A stretch of 64,000 nucleotides of DNA from Fibrobacterota bacterium (GCA_947466585.1 CANIEU010000002.1:62001-126000); one strand, 5' to 3'; shown: positions 10,373 through 19,812, counted from the stretch's first letter. The notes: generated by a model not told the origin, from the letters alone. Numbers and translations are program-made.

Positions 10373-10468
10373 GGTGATAGACCTTACTTGCGTCGGTATT
10401 CCCGTAACAAAATTTCCGTAACCGGTGGCGGATTGACTTCGGTTCATCGGCCATTTCGGGGGCGGTTT

Positions 10469-10486
10469 GTCCCCACCTGTGGGGAC
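10469..10486. repeat. 18-bp perfect palindrome upstream of the first paralogue
   Basis: GTCCCCAC-CT-GTGGGGAC is an 8-bp inverted repeat with a 2-nt centre, about 44 bp before the ATG at 10530. There is no T-tract after it, so it fits an operator better than a terminator. Function is inferred only from position. Confidence 0.4.
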
Positions 10487-10529
10487 TTAGGGGATTCCGA
10501 TCCGTCTGAATCAACGGTATCTATTGCGA

Positions 10530-11822
10530 ATGTTCAAAAAACCGCTCCTAAAGCCTGTTGCGGTCCCGAAGTCCGAGGGGTCCAAGGCCGGTTCTTCGAT
10601 TAAAAAACCGCTTTCCACGCGCGGACTTCTCGCTCTGGTTGGTGCGGCGATCTTGCTCTCACTGGGGGCGGGATACTTTTTCGGACGTAATAGTCTACAA
10701 GACGGCGGAGATGCCGAAAATGCCTCAGACAAGGTGCGCCTGAAGCCTGGTCCGTGGGGTGAATTGGAATACGTCCCCATCACCATCGCAGCACCGGATG
10801 AGATGCTCAAGGTGCGCGGGGTCGAGGAGACCAAGGTGCAGTGGTTTTTCAAGGGAATGACCCGGGCAGATCTTGATCAAGTTCTCGACCTTGCCGGCGA
10901 GTCCGGTTCGTCGCGAGCAACCTTCTTCGCCTCCGGCCCGCTCTCGCAGTATGCCGAAGGCACGGTTCTAAGCCCTGCGTGCGACGCGATTCGCAGCCTG
11001 TCCGAAAGGGCCCGCATTGCATTGTTCCAAAAGCTTGCCGTGGGCAAACAAAATGCCGGTTCCCGCTGGGAATTTCAAAGCCGGTTCATCGATACCTTCG
11101 GCGATTTTGGCGTCGGCAGATCCGCGGCCAAAACGGTTGAGGCTTATGGCGTCCGCGACGGCAAGTTTTTCTTGACCTATTGCATGCCTTGTGTCTTGCG
11201 TGACATTCCGGACCCAAAGGAAAAGACCGGCGTATTGAAAACGCTCACCCAGCAGCGAAGTATGCTGGTGCGCCTCAGGGTAACCGCCAAGTCCGACGTC
11301 AATGCCTTGGTCGACTATTGGGGACGGGCGATGTGGACCAACAATGTGCGCGCGATTTTGCGGTCCTTACAAAAACGGCCCTATGGTGGTGCTTTGGACC
11401 TCGCCGAACTGTTGCCTCCTTTGCCGACTTCGTTGTTGCACAGTTATCCCGTGCCGCAAAACTCCCTCGCCGGTCCCGAGGTCGTCAAAAACTGCTCGTG
11501 GACCGCCTTCAACTTTTTCCGGGACCCCCCCGATCCCGGGTACTCCGACGCGCACTATGTGCTCGGAAAGCTGCAGACCGACTTCTATCCCATTCAGGGT
11601 GATCCTCGATTTGGTGATGTCGCCGTATTCCTTACGTCCGATCAGATCATGGTGCATGTGGCCACCTACCTCGCCGACGACATTTTTTTTACCAAGAACG
11701 GGGATAACCCGTGGCACCCTTGGGTCTATTCCACTGAGGCGGACTTGCGCGAGGAATTCTCCTTCGGGCTCCCTGCAGGTCAACAGCTGACGATTCAGTA
11801 TTTCCGTAACAAGTACTACTGA
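10530..11822 (+). CDS. Membrane-anchored protein, possible papain-fold (NlpC/P60-like) C-terminal domain
   Basis: A 430-residue protein not recognised by name. One transmembrane helix (about residues 33-52, ending YFFGRN) follows a basic N-terminus, placing the bulk outside the cytoplasm. The C-terminal third has NCSWTAFNFF, then FGDVAVFLT, HVATYLADDIFFTKNG and NPWHPWVYST. This order (Cys, GD-strand, His, strand) resembles NlpC/P60 or CHAP cysteine peptidases, but this is only pattern similarity. A diverged tandem copy follows. TTG at 10524 is an alternative start. Confidence 0.65.
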   Translation: MFKKPLLKPVAVPKSEGSKAGSSIKKPLSTRGLLALVGAAILLSLGAGYFFGRNSLQDGGDAENASDKVRLKPGPWGELEYVPITIAAPDEMLKVRGVEETKVQWFFKGMTRADLDQVLDLAGESGSSRATFFASGPLSQYAEGTVLSPACDAIRSLSERARIALFQKLAVGKQNAGSRWEFQSRFIDTFGDFGVGRSAAKTVEAYGVRDGKFFLTYCMPCVLRDIPDPKEKTGVLKTLTQQRSMLVRLRVTAKSDVNALVDYWGRAMWTNNVRAILRSLQKRPYGGALDLAELLPPLPTSLLHSYPVPQNSLAGPEVVKNCSWTAFNFFRDPPDPGYSDAHYVLGKLQTDFYPIQGDPRFGDVAVFLTSDQIMVHVATYLADDIFFTKNGDNPWHPWVYSTEADLREEFSFGLPAGQQLTIQYFRNKYY

Positions 11823-11873
11823 CCGACCGACTGAGATCAGGAAACCCCCTCGATCCCGTTGACCATCTTTTTA

Positions 11874-11908
11874 CTTTCAGTCCTTCATCACGGATGACGG
11901 GCTGAAAG
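11874..11908. other. Hairpin between the two paralogues
   Basis: CTTTCAGTCC pairs with GGGCTGAAAG across a 15-nt loop, giving ten base pairs with one G-U. No T-run follows on the plus strand. It may be an attenuator or a weak terminator. Confidence 0.4.
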
Positions 11909-11960
11909 CGGCTTGCATCCGGATGTCGGGCCTTTCCTTGCCTCTCTCTCCGGTGGAATC

Positions 11961-13241
11961 ATGTCGCAGTCTCCAGACCCGCAACCGTCTTCCTCCCGCA
12001 TTCAACGCTTTGTGCCGCATGGCTTTCGACGGGTAGTGCGAATGCGGCCGGTATGGATGGCGGCTGGCCTTTTGGTTGCCATAGCGGGGGGCTATTACCT
12101 CGGTCGTAACGATCTGCTTAATTCCGGAGAGCTCGACGCTTCCAAAGGGCGCATCAGGTTGCGCCCGGGTCCCTGGGGAGACGTGGAATACCTGCCCATT
12201 ACCATCGCCCCGCCGCGGAAACTGCTGCGCGTACAGGCGATCGAGGATCAGGCTCCGCACTGATACTTCCCGGGAGCCACCCAGGCCGATTTCGTCAACC
12301 TGTTGAACATGATGGGCTTGTCTGAATCGGTACGGAACGGCTTGTTGTCGCCGAAGGTGATGTCGGTACATCCTCAAGGCGTTCGCCTCGATCCCAGTTG
12401 CGACCAGATTCGGGATCTAAGCGAAACGTCGCGTCGCAAGTTCTACGAGATCATGGCGAACCACAACGAGAACAACCCGCAACGCTGGGAGTTTCTCACG
12501 GTCTATACCAAATCATTCGGAAAATTCGGCGTCTCGCGCAGCACCGCCTCCGCGTTGGAGGATGTCAGTATTCCCTACGGCCGTCACACCGTGTCCTATG
12601 CCATGTCGTGCGTGCTCTCGGGCATTAGCAATACGGAGGAAAAAGTCGGCTTGATCAAAGCGCTTTCCCAGCAAAATAGCATGCTGGTTCGCATCCGCAT
12701 CGGCCCCAAAACCGATGTGGCCGCCTTGGCGAATTACTGGGGCAAGGGGATGTGGACCACCGACGCCGAAGCGATTTTGGAGTCCGTAAAACAGCGTCCC
12801 GACGGAGGCGCGGTGAACGTGCTCGAAATGCTGCCGCCGATCCCGGCGTCGCTGATGCACAGCTATCCGCCACCGCACAACTTTCTTGCGGGACCCGAGG
12901 TCGTCAAGAACTGTTCGTGGACGGCCTTCAACTTTTTCCGCGACACCCCGAAGGACGAGTTCTCGAACGAAGACTTCGTGATCAAAACCTTGGCCGAGGA
13001 TTATTATCCCGTGCTCTCCGACCCGCGCTACGGCGATATCGCGGTGTTCCTGACTCCGGAGCGAACCATGCGACACGTCGCAGTGTTCCTCGCGGACAAC
13101 CTGTTCTTCACCAAGAACGGCGAGAATCCCTGGCATCCGTGGGTATACTCGACGCTCGAAGACCTGCTCGAGAATTTCTCCTTCGGGCTCCCGCCCGGGC
13201 AGGAGCTCTCGGTGCATTACTTCCGCAGCAAAGGATATTGA
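11961..13241 (+). pseudogene. Second paralogue of the 10530-11822 family, interrupted by in-frame TGA
   Basis: The frame runs from ATG 11961 (GGTGGAATC upstream) to a TGA at 12261-12263 (codon 101), then stays open in the same frame to 13241. Before the stop it has a transmembrane helix and the RIRLRPGPWGDVEYLPITIAP block; after it has NCSWTAFNFF, YGDIAVFLT, HVAVFLADNLFFTKNG and NPWHPWVYST, all as in the upstream copy. The TGA aligns with a Trp codon (TGG) in the sister gene, so one G-to-A change explains it. It could be a true nonsense mutation, a sequencing error, or readthrough. Reinitiation at an ATG near 12309 would lack the membrane anchor. Confidence 0.75.
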
Positions 13242-13254
13242 AAGGTTCGTTCCG

Positions 13255-13716
13255 TCACGGTTTCGCGGGATCCGCCGGAACAACCTGAACGTGCGCCGTC
13301 TGTGCAATCTGCGGATCGTAGGGCACATGATCTCCCTTTGCGAACTGCAGGGTCAGGTCGTATTCGCCGGGCGCAAGGTCCAGCGTCGTCACCGTATCTC
13401 CCTTTCCGAAGTGCAGGTGCACCGAGTCCTTCGGGATCGGCAACGGGGCCGCCGGCAGCGGCGAGTTGATGAGAATATGGAAATGACCGTGTCCTTCGGT
13501 CACCCCGTTTGCGGCGGGTTCGACCACCAGGTTTTGCGCTTTCATTTCCACAGTGAACGGGCTCGTCACCTGCTGGCCGTCGGTCAGATTCGCGAACCAG
13601 ACTTTCCGAACCGGTTCCGTCGCGGATTCTTTTTTCTGCCCGCAACCGGACAGTAGGGAAAACAGGCACGCCAAGACGGCAGAGGTGGATAACAGATAAA
13701 TGCGGTCGAGTTTCAC
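13255..13716 (-). CDS. DUF4399 lipoprotein
   Basis: A 153-residue lipoprotein with lipobox LLSGC. The mature domain matches DUF4399: VWFANLTDGQQVTSPFTVEM, GHGHFHILIN, HLHFGKGDT, LAPGEYDLTLQFAKGDHVPY. The His-rich pattern is characteristic of the family, whose role is unknown. It lies 66 bp downstream of the DUF423 gene on the same strand and may have its own promoter. Its stop is 13 bp from the end of the convergent pseudogene. Confidence 0.85.
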   Translation of the reverse strand: MKLDRIYLLSTSAVLACLFSLLSGCGQKKESATEPVRKVWFANLTDGQQVTSPFTVEMKAQNLVVEPAANGVTEGHGHFHILINSPLPAAPLPIPKDSVHLHFGKGDTVTTLDLAPGEYDLTLQFAKGDHVPYDPQIAQTAHVQVVPADPAKP

Positions 13717-13782
13717 GGGGGCGGCTCCTTGTTCGGGATCCCCTGAAGATACAAGGTGGGACGCTGCGCACCCCGGTGCGGA

Positions 13783-14136
13783 TTATACGCCTTTTATAGC
13801 GATCCAGGCCCATCCGGCGAGAAACAACACGCCGCCGATCGGCGTGATTGCGCCCAGCGGTTTGATACCCGTGAGCGACAAGGCGTAAAGGCTTCCAGAG
13901 AAAACCACTACGCCGGCGGTCAACAGCAAACCGCCGGTTTTCACGTCGGCACCTGTGGAGCGCGCATACAGGCCCAAGCCGAATAGCGCCACGGCATGCA
14001 GAAGATGATAAAGCACCGACGTATGCCAAACGGCGAGCATTTCGGGTGAGAGCCGGTTGCGGAGTGCGTGCGCGCCGAAGGCTCCGAGGGCGACACCACA
14101 AAACGCGAGGAAGGAACCGATGCGTATGAAATCCAT
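13783..14136 (-). CDS. DUF423 (YgdD-type) small membrane protein
   Basis: A 117-residue protein with four predicted membrane segments. It has the DUF423 N-terminal signature GVALGAFGAHALRNRLSPE, followed by VWHTSVLYHLLHAVAL, and the C-terminal ITPIGGVLFLAGW. The function of the family is unknown. Starting at ATG 14136 leaves a one-base gap to batE, so it is the last gene of the moxR-bat cluster. An upstream in-frame ATG at 14169 would overlap batE and is less likely. Confidence 0.88.
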   Translation of the reverse strand: MDFIRIGSFLAFCGVALGAFGAHALRNRLSPEMLAVWHTSVLYHLLHAVALFGLGLYARSTGADVKTGGLLLTAGVVVFSGSLYALSLTGIKPLGAITPIGGVLFLAGWAWIAIKGV

Positions 14137-14137
14137 C

Positions 14138-14980
14138 TTAGACCTCGCCTGTTTGGGATGCCCGCACATATCCGCCGCGGCCGTCGGGCAACTTCACCGC
14201 GAGCCACACGCCTTCCCGCGAGACGATGGTGAACACCGTCCCTTCATGGGCGCGGAACAGCAATTCATAACTCTCTCCGGGGCCGCTGTAGAGCTCCGCC
14301 ACCGGTTGCAGCACGACGGCCCGCACGGCGGTGTTTTGCTGGCGCAGCTTGTACAGCAGCGACGGTGAGAAGAGCAACAGCGCGGCCAAAAGCAGGCCGG
14401 CGGCGATCACGGAGAGCGCGCGCCCCAAGGGCGACAGAAAAAACCCTAACGCGAACAGGAGAAGCGCTCCCGCGAAGAGCCCGTAGGCGATCCAAATGCC
14501 TGCGCGCGGAGAATAGGCGGTGTGCAGGCTCCAGAGCGCTTGGGTGAACAGATTCGCCGGAGGTTCGGGAACCTTGTCGGCCACGCGTGCACGCGCAAAA
14601 TTCAGGTTGTGCAGGATGTCGGCATCGGTAGGGGAGAGCTTGCGTGCCTTTTCGTAATAGAGGATCGCCGGCCCCAGTCGATTCAGACGAAAGAGCGCGT
14701 TCGCCCGGTTGTAATAAAGGCGCGCATCGGTGGCGCCCTGCGCTTCAGCGCGGGCATACGCACCCTCGGCGGCGGCGAAATCACTGCGTTCGTACGCCGC
14801 GTTTCCCTCGCGGAACGCTCCGGTGGCGGCATCGAGACCCATACTTCGCGAGGTCGTGGCGGCCGCTACAGCCGGAGAGACGGCCGCGCAAAGCACGGCC
14901 AGGAGGAAGGCGAGAAGGCGAAAGCGGGGATGAATGCGAAGGTGTCGGCTTAAGCGATTTGTGCGATTTGTGCGATTCAT
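14138..14980 (-). CDS. batE: BatE-like TPR/SH3 membrane protein
   Basis: A 280-residue protein with a signal or anchor segment, TPR repeats (about residues 50-120: AFREGNAAYERSDFAAAEGAY, LYYNRANALFRLNRLGPAIL), two membrane helices (about 150-210), and a C-terminal SH3-like domain (VAELYSGPGESYELLFRAHEG). This is the BatE layout of Bacteroidetes and spirochaete aerotolerance operons. The start is ATG 14980 with AGGAGCTCGC upstream; it overlaps the batD stop by four bases. Confidence 0.82.
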   Translation of the reverse strand: MNRTNRTNRLSRHLRIHPRFRLLAFLLAVLCAAVSPAVAAATTSRSMGLDAATGAFREGNAAYERSDFAAAEGAYARAEAQGATDARLYYNRANALFRLNRLGPAILYYEKARKLSPTDADILHNLNFARARVADKVPEPPANLFTQALWSLHTAYSPRAGIWIAYGLFAGALLLFALGFFLSPLGRALSVIAAGLLLAALLLFSPSLLYKLRQQNTAVRAVVLQPVAELYSGPGESYELLFRAHEGTVFTIVSREGVWLAVKLPDGRGGYVRASQTGEV

Positions 14981-16764
14981 GCGAGCTCCTTGTCGAGACG
15001 CGCCAACAGGGATTCCGCGGTTTCGATGTCGCGGCGCATTTCGTCGGAGGTGGGGGCCATACCGGCGAACAGCACGTAGTCGCAACGCTGCAGCAAGGTG
15101 TCATACGCCGAAACGGTTTCAGACGAAGCGCCCCTCGCTGATAGCATGGCTGCGGCTTCGGGAAGGGTGAGGCCCCGGAACTCGCGATTGAGCTTGTCGC
15201 TGGGGAACGCCGTCACCGCTTCGGAGAGGGCACGGTAGAAGTCGCGACTCTGATTGGATTCGAGGGCTTGCCGTGCCGATTTGAGGCGGCGTTTAAGTTC
15301 CGCCGCCGCGCGGGTGCGCCTCGAGAAGGCCGAGTCGGAGCGCAAGCGCTCTTGATGCCGCCGTAACCACCAGGCTCCCGCGAGTGCGAGTGGGGGCAAC
15401 AATAGCAGGAGGAAGAATCCCGCATGGCGCGTGGGCAGGTCGGCATCGTTGCGCAGGCGGTAGTTTCCCACCTTGATATGGCGGATGTCGGATCCGACCT
15501 CGGTGATTTCACGCTGCGCGCCGAGCAAGGCACCAGCAGCCCCGGGCTTGCCCGGCGTCACGCGCAGGGTTAGCGCGGGGGACTGCGCACGAGCATAGAC
15601 GCCGCGACGCGGATCGAAATAGGGGAAAGAGATTCCATCCAATATTTGCGTCCCTTCACGGCCCGGGATCAGTACGTATTTGAACGTGCGCGTGGTCCAA
15701 AGTTCGGTCCCGATCGGTTCCGTGGAAGCGGTCTCTTCTGGGTCGTAGACTTCGAAGTGCGCGAGGTCGGGCATAACGGGCTTCGTGACGGATTTGGGAA
15801 GGCCGTTGCCGCGGATGATCACCGTCAGCGTCACGGGCTCGCCTGCGGCAACGGTAGGGCTGCTGAGCGCGGCGGAAAGCGAATAGGTTCCCACGGATCC
15901 GGTAAAACCGTCGGGTGCGCCCGGGGGCAAGGGTTCGGCGCGCATACGCAGAGGCGCGGCGATGGTGGTTTGCGTGATCAGGCTCCCGCCGTTTCCGAAG
16001 AAAGCGTCGAACATCGATTGGCCCTGCGCATTGCTCGGGCGCATTTGACGGTATTCCACCGGAATACCGTCCAGAGCGAGCGGTCCGGAGAGCAAGGGAA
16101 ACAATGCGATGCGGATGTCAAAGACTCTGAACTCGCGGCCGTCCACCTTGGCCGGGCGTTGTACAATTTGGTGGTCAACCTGCTGGAAGAAAAACTTTTC
16201 CCCTATGCGTTTTTGCATTTCCTGAGGAAAATCGATGGATTGAACTTCTGCGCGCGGAATGATGCGGAGTGTATAGAGAACCTGCTCACCCGCATACACT
16301 TTCGACTTGCTCAGCGAGGTGCGCGTGGAAACTCCCGCCTCGGTTTTTGTGACGGAGATAGAAGCGCGTCCGAGGTCCCGATCGAATCCCTTGAAGGCGA
16401 AGCGGATCGGTCCGATGGTGTAACTGCCTCCTTCGCGTGCAGTCAGGGTGTAGACGAATTCGGTGAAATGATTTTCGCTGCGGCTGACGGTCCCGTTGAT
16501 GATGGTGGTTTGCGAACTGGTGGACGTACCGCTGTTCTTGGTTACAGAGAATGGCTCAAGGCCCTCCACCGTGGGCCAAGGTAGATTTTCCTTCTGATCC
16601 GCCGAAACGCGGACAACCAGTTGGAACGCCTCGCCGGTCACCACCTGGTTGGCGCTGAGGGACGCTTCTGCGGAAAGTACTGCAGCATGCGACGACCCCG
16701 CCGTCCAGACGATCAAGGCGAAGGCGGCGTGCCTGATGTGCCGGATGAAGTTTCTCGGGGTCAT
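14977..16764 (-). CDS. batD: BatD family protein
   Basis: A 595-residue protein with signal peptide, repeated beta-sandwich (BatD) domains and one membrane helix (about residues 445-465, FFLLLLLPPLALAGAWWL), followed by a cytoplasmic helical tail. Family features include SANQVVTGEAFQLVVRVS near the N-terminus, TKNSGTSTSSQTTIINGT and KVYAGEQVLYTLRI. BatD is thought to present or organise the VWA proteins BatA and BatB on the outer face of the membrane. The ATG at 16764 overlaps the batC stop (TGATG). Confidence 0.87.
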   Translation of the reverse strand: MTPRNFIRHIRHAAFALIVWTAGSSHAAVLSAEASLSANQVVTGEAFQLVVRVSADQKENLPWPTVEGLEPFSVTKNSGTSTSSQTTIINGTVSRSENHFTEFVYTLTAREGGSYTIGPIRFAFKGFDRDLGRASISVTKTEAGVSTRTSLSKSKVYAGEQVLYTLRIIPRAEVQSIDFPQEMQKRIGEKFFFQQVDHQIVQRPAKVDGREFRVFDIRIALFPLLSGPLALDGIPVEYRQMRPSNAQGQSMFDAFFGNGGSLITQTTIAAPLRMRAEPLPPGAPDGFTGSVGTYSLSAALSSPTVAAGEPVTLTVIIRGNGLPKSVTKPVMPDLAHFEVYDPEETASTEPIGTELWTTRTFKYVLIPGREGTQILDGISFPYFDPRRGVYARAQSPALTLRVTPGKPGAAGALLGAQREITEVGSDIRHIKVGNYRLRNDADLPTRHAGFFLLLLLPPLALAGAWWLRRHQERLRSDSAFSRRTRAAAELKRRLKSARQALESNQSRDFYRALSEAVTAFPSDKLNREFRGLTLPEAAAMLSARGASSETVSAYDTLLQRCDYVLFAGMAPTSDEMRRDIETAESLLARLDKELA

Positions 16765-17792
16765 CACCAATCCTGTTCCGTTCCGGCGCGCGAACGCTGA
16801 ACCTTGCGGCGTTCCGCTTGTTCCTTCTTCTCGTCGTCGGCGAAGGAATTTAACAACCGCTTTGCTTCGTCTTCGCTCATCTTGCTGCCCTTGGATGCTT
16901 CGCCGTTCTTGCCATCCTTACCGTCCTTACCGTCCTTAGGGTCTTCTCCGGGTTTGGGCGGCTGAGGCTTGTCAGGATTCTTTTGATCCTTCTCGCCTTT
17001 TTTATCGCCACTCTTGCCGTCCTTGGATTTACGGTTCGAATCGTCGGGTTTGTTTTGACCGTTGTGCTGGTTTTCTTTGTCTTGCTTGTTCTTTCCGTCC
17101 TTCGAATCTTTTTTGTCGGGTTGTTTACCCTTTTGCTGCTGTTGCTTGGGTTGCCGTGCCTGACGCTCCAGCAACCTTTTCAATTGTGCGTTTGCCATTT
17201 CGAGGTTTTGTTTGGAGGCGCGGTTGGCAGGGTCGAGCCGGAGCGCCTTCTTGTAATGCTCCAACCCGGAACGCGCATCGGCGATGGCCTGCTGTGTCTC
17301 CGTCGAATCCGCGGATTCGGCTTTGCGATAGAACACGTTACCCAAATTGTGGTGCGTGCGGGAAGCGAGACCGGAATCGCGTGCGCTCGTGGGCCCAGGC
17401 TCGTTCGCGGAGCGTTCCTCGAACCCTTTCAAGGCGCTTTCGTAATAATCGGTGGCTTCTGCGTAGCGTTTTTGCCGGTATAATGCGTTACCGAGATTAC
17501 GATTCAGCAAAGGCGTCTCGGGCGCCGAGGGCGTTGTCTCGTCCATGGCCTTTCCGTACTGGCTAATCGCTTCTTCATAATCTTTGCGGTGATAGGCCTT
17601 ATCGCCGCGTTTGCCCGGAGGATTTTGCAACCCGAGCGACCGCAGGATTTTGGAGCCAGTCGTGGGCGGAGACTGCGGCTGTTCTGCATCTTCCGCACGG
17701 GCGAGACCGGGTGTCAGGGCGAGCAGGAAAGCAAGCCAGCACACTGCGCGGCCGTATCTATTCCCGAAACGGAACAAGGAGTGATGGCTCAT
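16764..17792 (-). CDS. batC: BatC-like TPR protein with charged low-complexity tail
   Basis: A 342-residue protein: signal peptide (residues 1-33), TPR units (YHRKDYEEAISQYGKA, LNRNLGNALYRQKRYAEAT, HYKKALRLDPANRASKQNLEMA), then a long Lys/Asp/Gly/Gln-rich tail from about residue 205 with repeated KDGK units. Such tails are typical of BatC. GGGAGGTTCTC lies before ATG 17792, which overlaps the preceding VWA gene stop by four bases. Confidence 0.84.
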   Translation of the reverse strand: MSHHSLFRFGNRYGRAVCWLAFLLALTPGLARAEDAEQPQSPPTTGSKILRSLGLQNPPGKRGDKAYHRKDYEEAISQYGKAMDETTPSAPETPLLNRNLGNALYRQKRYAEATDYYESALKGFEERSANEPGPTSARDSGLASRTHHNLGNVFYRKAESADSTETQQAIADARSGLEHYKKALRLDPANRASKQNLEMANAQLKRLLERQARQPKQQQQKGKQPDKKDSKDGKNKQDKENQHNGQNKPDDSNRKSKDGKSGDKKGEKDQKNPDKPQPPKPGEDPKDGKDGKDGKNGEASKGSKMSEDEAKRLLNSFADDEKKEQAERRKVQRSRAGTEQDW

Positions 17793-18814
17793 GAGAACCT
17801 CCCGCTCCACGGGCCTTTGCGGCGACGGCGATCGGAGACCAGTCCTTCGAGCATCAACAATGCAAGGGCGATGGCCAAGGGGATTTGGTAACGGTCTTCG
17901 AACCGGGAGATCTGTTCGGCATCGTAGGTGCGTTTTTCCATGGCGTTGATCTTTTTTAAAACATCAAGCAACTCGAAGCGGCCGGGCTGGGCGTGGTAGA
18001 ATTCGCCGCCGGTGGCCCGGGCGATTTGCGCGAGAAGATCCGGGTCCAGACGGGTGGACACGATCTCGCCTCGAAGGTCTCGCTTGTACGCACGGTGTCC
18101 CGACCCATCGTTTACAGGAATGGGAACCCCGGTGACCGAACCGATTCCTACGGTATAGATGATCACACCGTTCTTTGCAGCCTCTTCGGCGACCTTGAGG
18201 GCGCGGCCTCCGTGGTCCTCTCCGTCGGTGAGCAATACCATCACGCGATGCTTGCTTTCGCCGGGCGGGAAGGCCTTGATGCCCTCCTCCATTGCGCGGG
18301 CGAGATCGGTGCCGGGCGCATCGATGAGGCCGGGTTCGAGGACATCGAGAAAAATACGGAAGGCCGCATAGTCGGACGTCAGCGGACATTGCAGGAAGGC
18401 GTCGCCCGCGAAGGCCACCAGTGCGGCTCGATCGCCTTCGAGACGTTCGACGAAACGTTGGATCTCCTGCTTGCTGCGGATGAGCCGATTGGGTCGGATG
18501 TCTTCGGCGAGCATGGAGAGCGATACGTCGACTGCGATGACGACGTCGAGTCCCTTGCGCTGGACCAATTCCATTTTTGACCCCCATTGCGGGCGGGCCA
18601 AGGCGAGGATCAGGAAGAACACGGCGCCCAGTTGCAGAACCATTTTGAAAACCTGCCGGGGCAGGCTGGTGCCCGCCGTGAGACGACGCAGCATTTCCGG
18701 TTCGGCGAAGCGGTGGAGAAGACGCGTCTTGCGCCACACGGCCCATGCGAAGAACATTCCCAGCAAGGGGACGAGTGCGAGCAGCCACAGCAGTTGCGGT
18801 TCGGCGAAGCGCAT
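17789..18814 (-). CDS. batB: BatB-like von Willebrand factor A membrane protein
   Basis: A 341-residue protein with two N-terminal membrane helices (about 5-25 and 58-75), a VWA domain with the MIDAS motif DVSLSM at about residues 95-100 and LTDGEDHGG later, and a C-terminal membrane helix. It matches the BatA/BatB pair; it is called BatB because it is second in the cluster. The ATG overlaps the batA stop. Confidence 0.84.
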   Translation of the reverse strand: MRFAEPQLLWLLALVPLLGMFFAWAVWRKTRLLHRFAEPEMLRRLTAGTSLPRQVFKMVLQLGAVFFLILALARPQWGSKMELVQRKGLDVVIAVDVSLSMLAEDIRPNRLIRSKQEIQRFVERLEGDRAALVAFAGDAFLQCPLTSDYAAFRIFLDVLEPGLIDAPGTDLARAMEEGIKAFPPGESKHRVMVLLTDGEDHGGRALKVAEEAAKNGVIIYTVGIGSVTGVPIPVNDGSGHRAYKRDLRGEIVSTRLDPDLLAQIARATGGEFYHAQPGRFELLDVLKKINAMEKRTYDAEQISRFEDRYQIPLAIALALLMLEGLVSDRRRRKGPWSGRFS

Positions 18815-19812
18815 CAGGGCGCCCTCCGGAAGCGGGTATGTGCCAGTATGATCGCGATCAGAAGCAAAATCACACCCATGGCGGCAATCGATGGAAAGAT
18901 TTCGCGGTATTGGGTGTAACGAGATGTTTTGATTTCAACCTTCTCCAGCCCGTCGATCTCGTGGTAGATCGCATCCAGGGCTTCGGAGTTTTGGGCGCGA
19001 TAATATTTGCCGCCGGTGATTTGGGCGATCTCGCGCAGCATCGGTTCGTCGATTTCGGTTTTCACCATCACGACCTGACGTCCGTAAACCGGGTCATCTA
19101 CTTCGAGTGGCTGCTCCCCGTCCTTGCCCACGCCGATGGTATACACCTTGATGCCCAGTGCTGAGGCCGCGCGGGCGGCGGTGACGGGCGAGACCTCTCC
19201 CGAATTGTTCACTCCGTCGGTAAGCAGAATCATGACCTTGCCCTTGGAGCCGAAACCTCGCAGCCGGTTGGCGGCGTTGAGCAAACCCGTGCCGATGGCG
19301 GTGCCGTCCTGCACGCGGCCGAAATCGACTTGTCGCAGCAGCCCGACGAGTACGTCGTAGTCGAGTGTCGGCGGGCACTGGGTATAGCTACGCCCGGCAA
19401 ACACCACGAGGCTGATGCGATCGTGTTTACGGCCGAGCACGAATTTTTCCAATACCTGTTTCGCCACGAACAACCGGTTGCGCGGCTGAAAATCCATCGT
19501 CCGCATGGAAGAGGAGACGTCGAGCACGAGTGCGATGTCGAGGCCGAGTGTGTCCGTTTCCTCGAAGCTCTGGCTGGCCTGCGGGCGCGCGAGTGCGACG
19601 ACAAGTGCGGTGAGCGCGAGCAGGCGGAGCGCTAAGGGAAGGTGGCGGAAGCGGTGCGCCCAACTTTGCGGCAGGGAGGAGAAATCCCCCGCACCTGGGA
19701 AGCGGATACTTGCGCGCCGGCGGCTTTCGCGACGCAGGGCATCCCACGCCAGCAGGGGCACAAGAAGCAAAAGCCACAAGGCCCAGGGACTATGAAAGTG
19801 TGGCCAATTCAT
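18814..19812 (-). CDS. batA: BatA-like von Willebrand factor A membrane protein
   Basis: A 332-residue protein with N-terminal hydrophobic segments, VWA MIDAS motif DVSSSM at about residue 97, LTDGVNNSGEVSP, and a C-terminal helix ending in basic residues. The sequence around TALVVALARPQ before the VWA domain is typical of BatA/BatB. It partners with batB downstream, probably as a metal-dependent protein-interaction module on the periplasmic side. Confidence 0.84.
   Translation of the reverse strand: MNWPHFHSPWALWLLLLVPLLAWDALRRESRRRASIRFPGAGDFSSLPQSWAHRFRHLPLALRLLALTALVVALARPQASQSFEETDTLGLDIALVLDVSSSMRTMDFQPRNRLFVAKQVLEKFVLGRKHDRISLVVFAGRSYTQCPPTLDYDVLVGLLRQVDFGRVQDGTAIGTGLLNAANRLRGFGSKGKVMILLTDGVNNSGEVSPVTAARAASALGIKVYTIGVGKDGEQPLEVDDPVYGRQVVMVKTEIDEPMLREIAQITGGKYYRAQNSEALDAIYHEIDGLEKVEIKTSRYTQYREIFPSIAAMGVILLLIAIILAHTRFRRAP

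Noticed and set aside
12261-12263. Selenocysteine or genome-wide TGA recoding
   Set aside because: TGA ends many intact genes here, the aligned residue in the sister is Trp rather than Cys, and no SECIS-like hairpin was evident directly after the codon.
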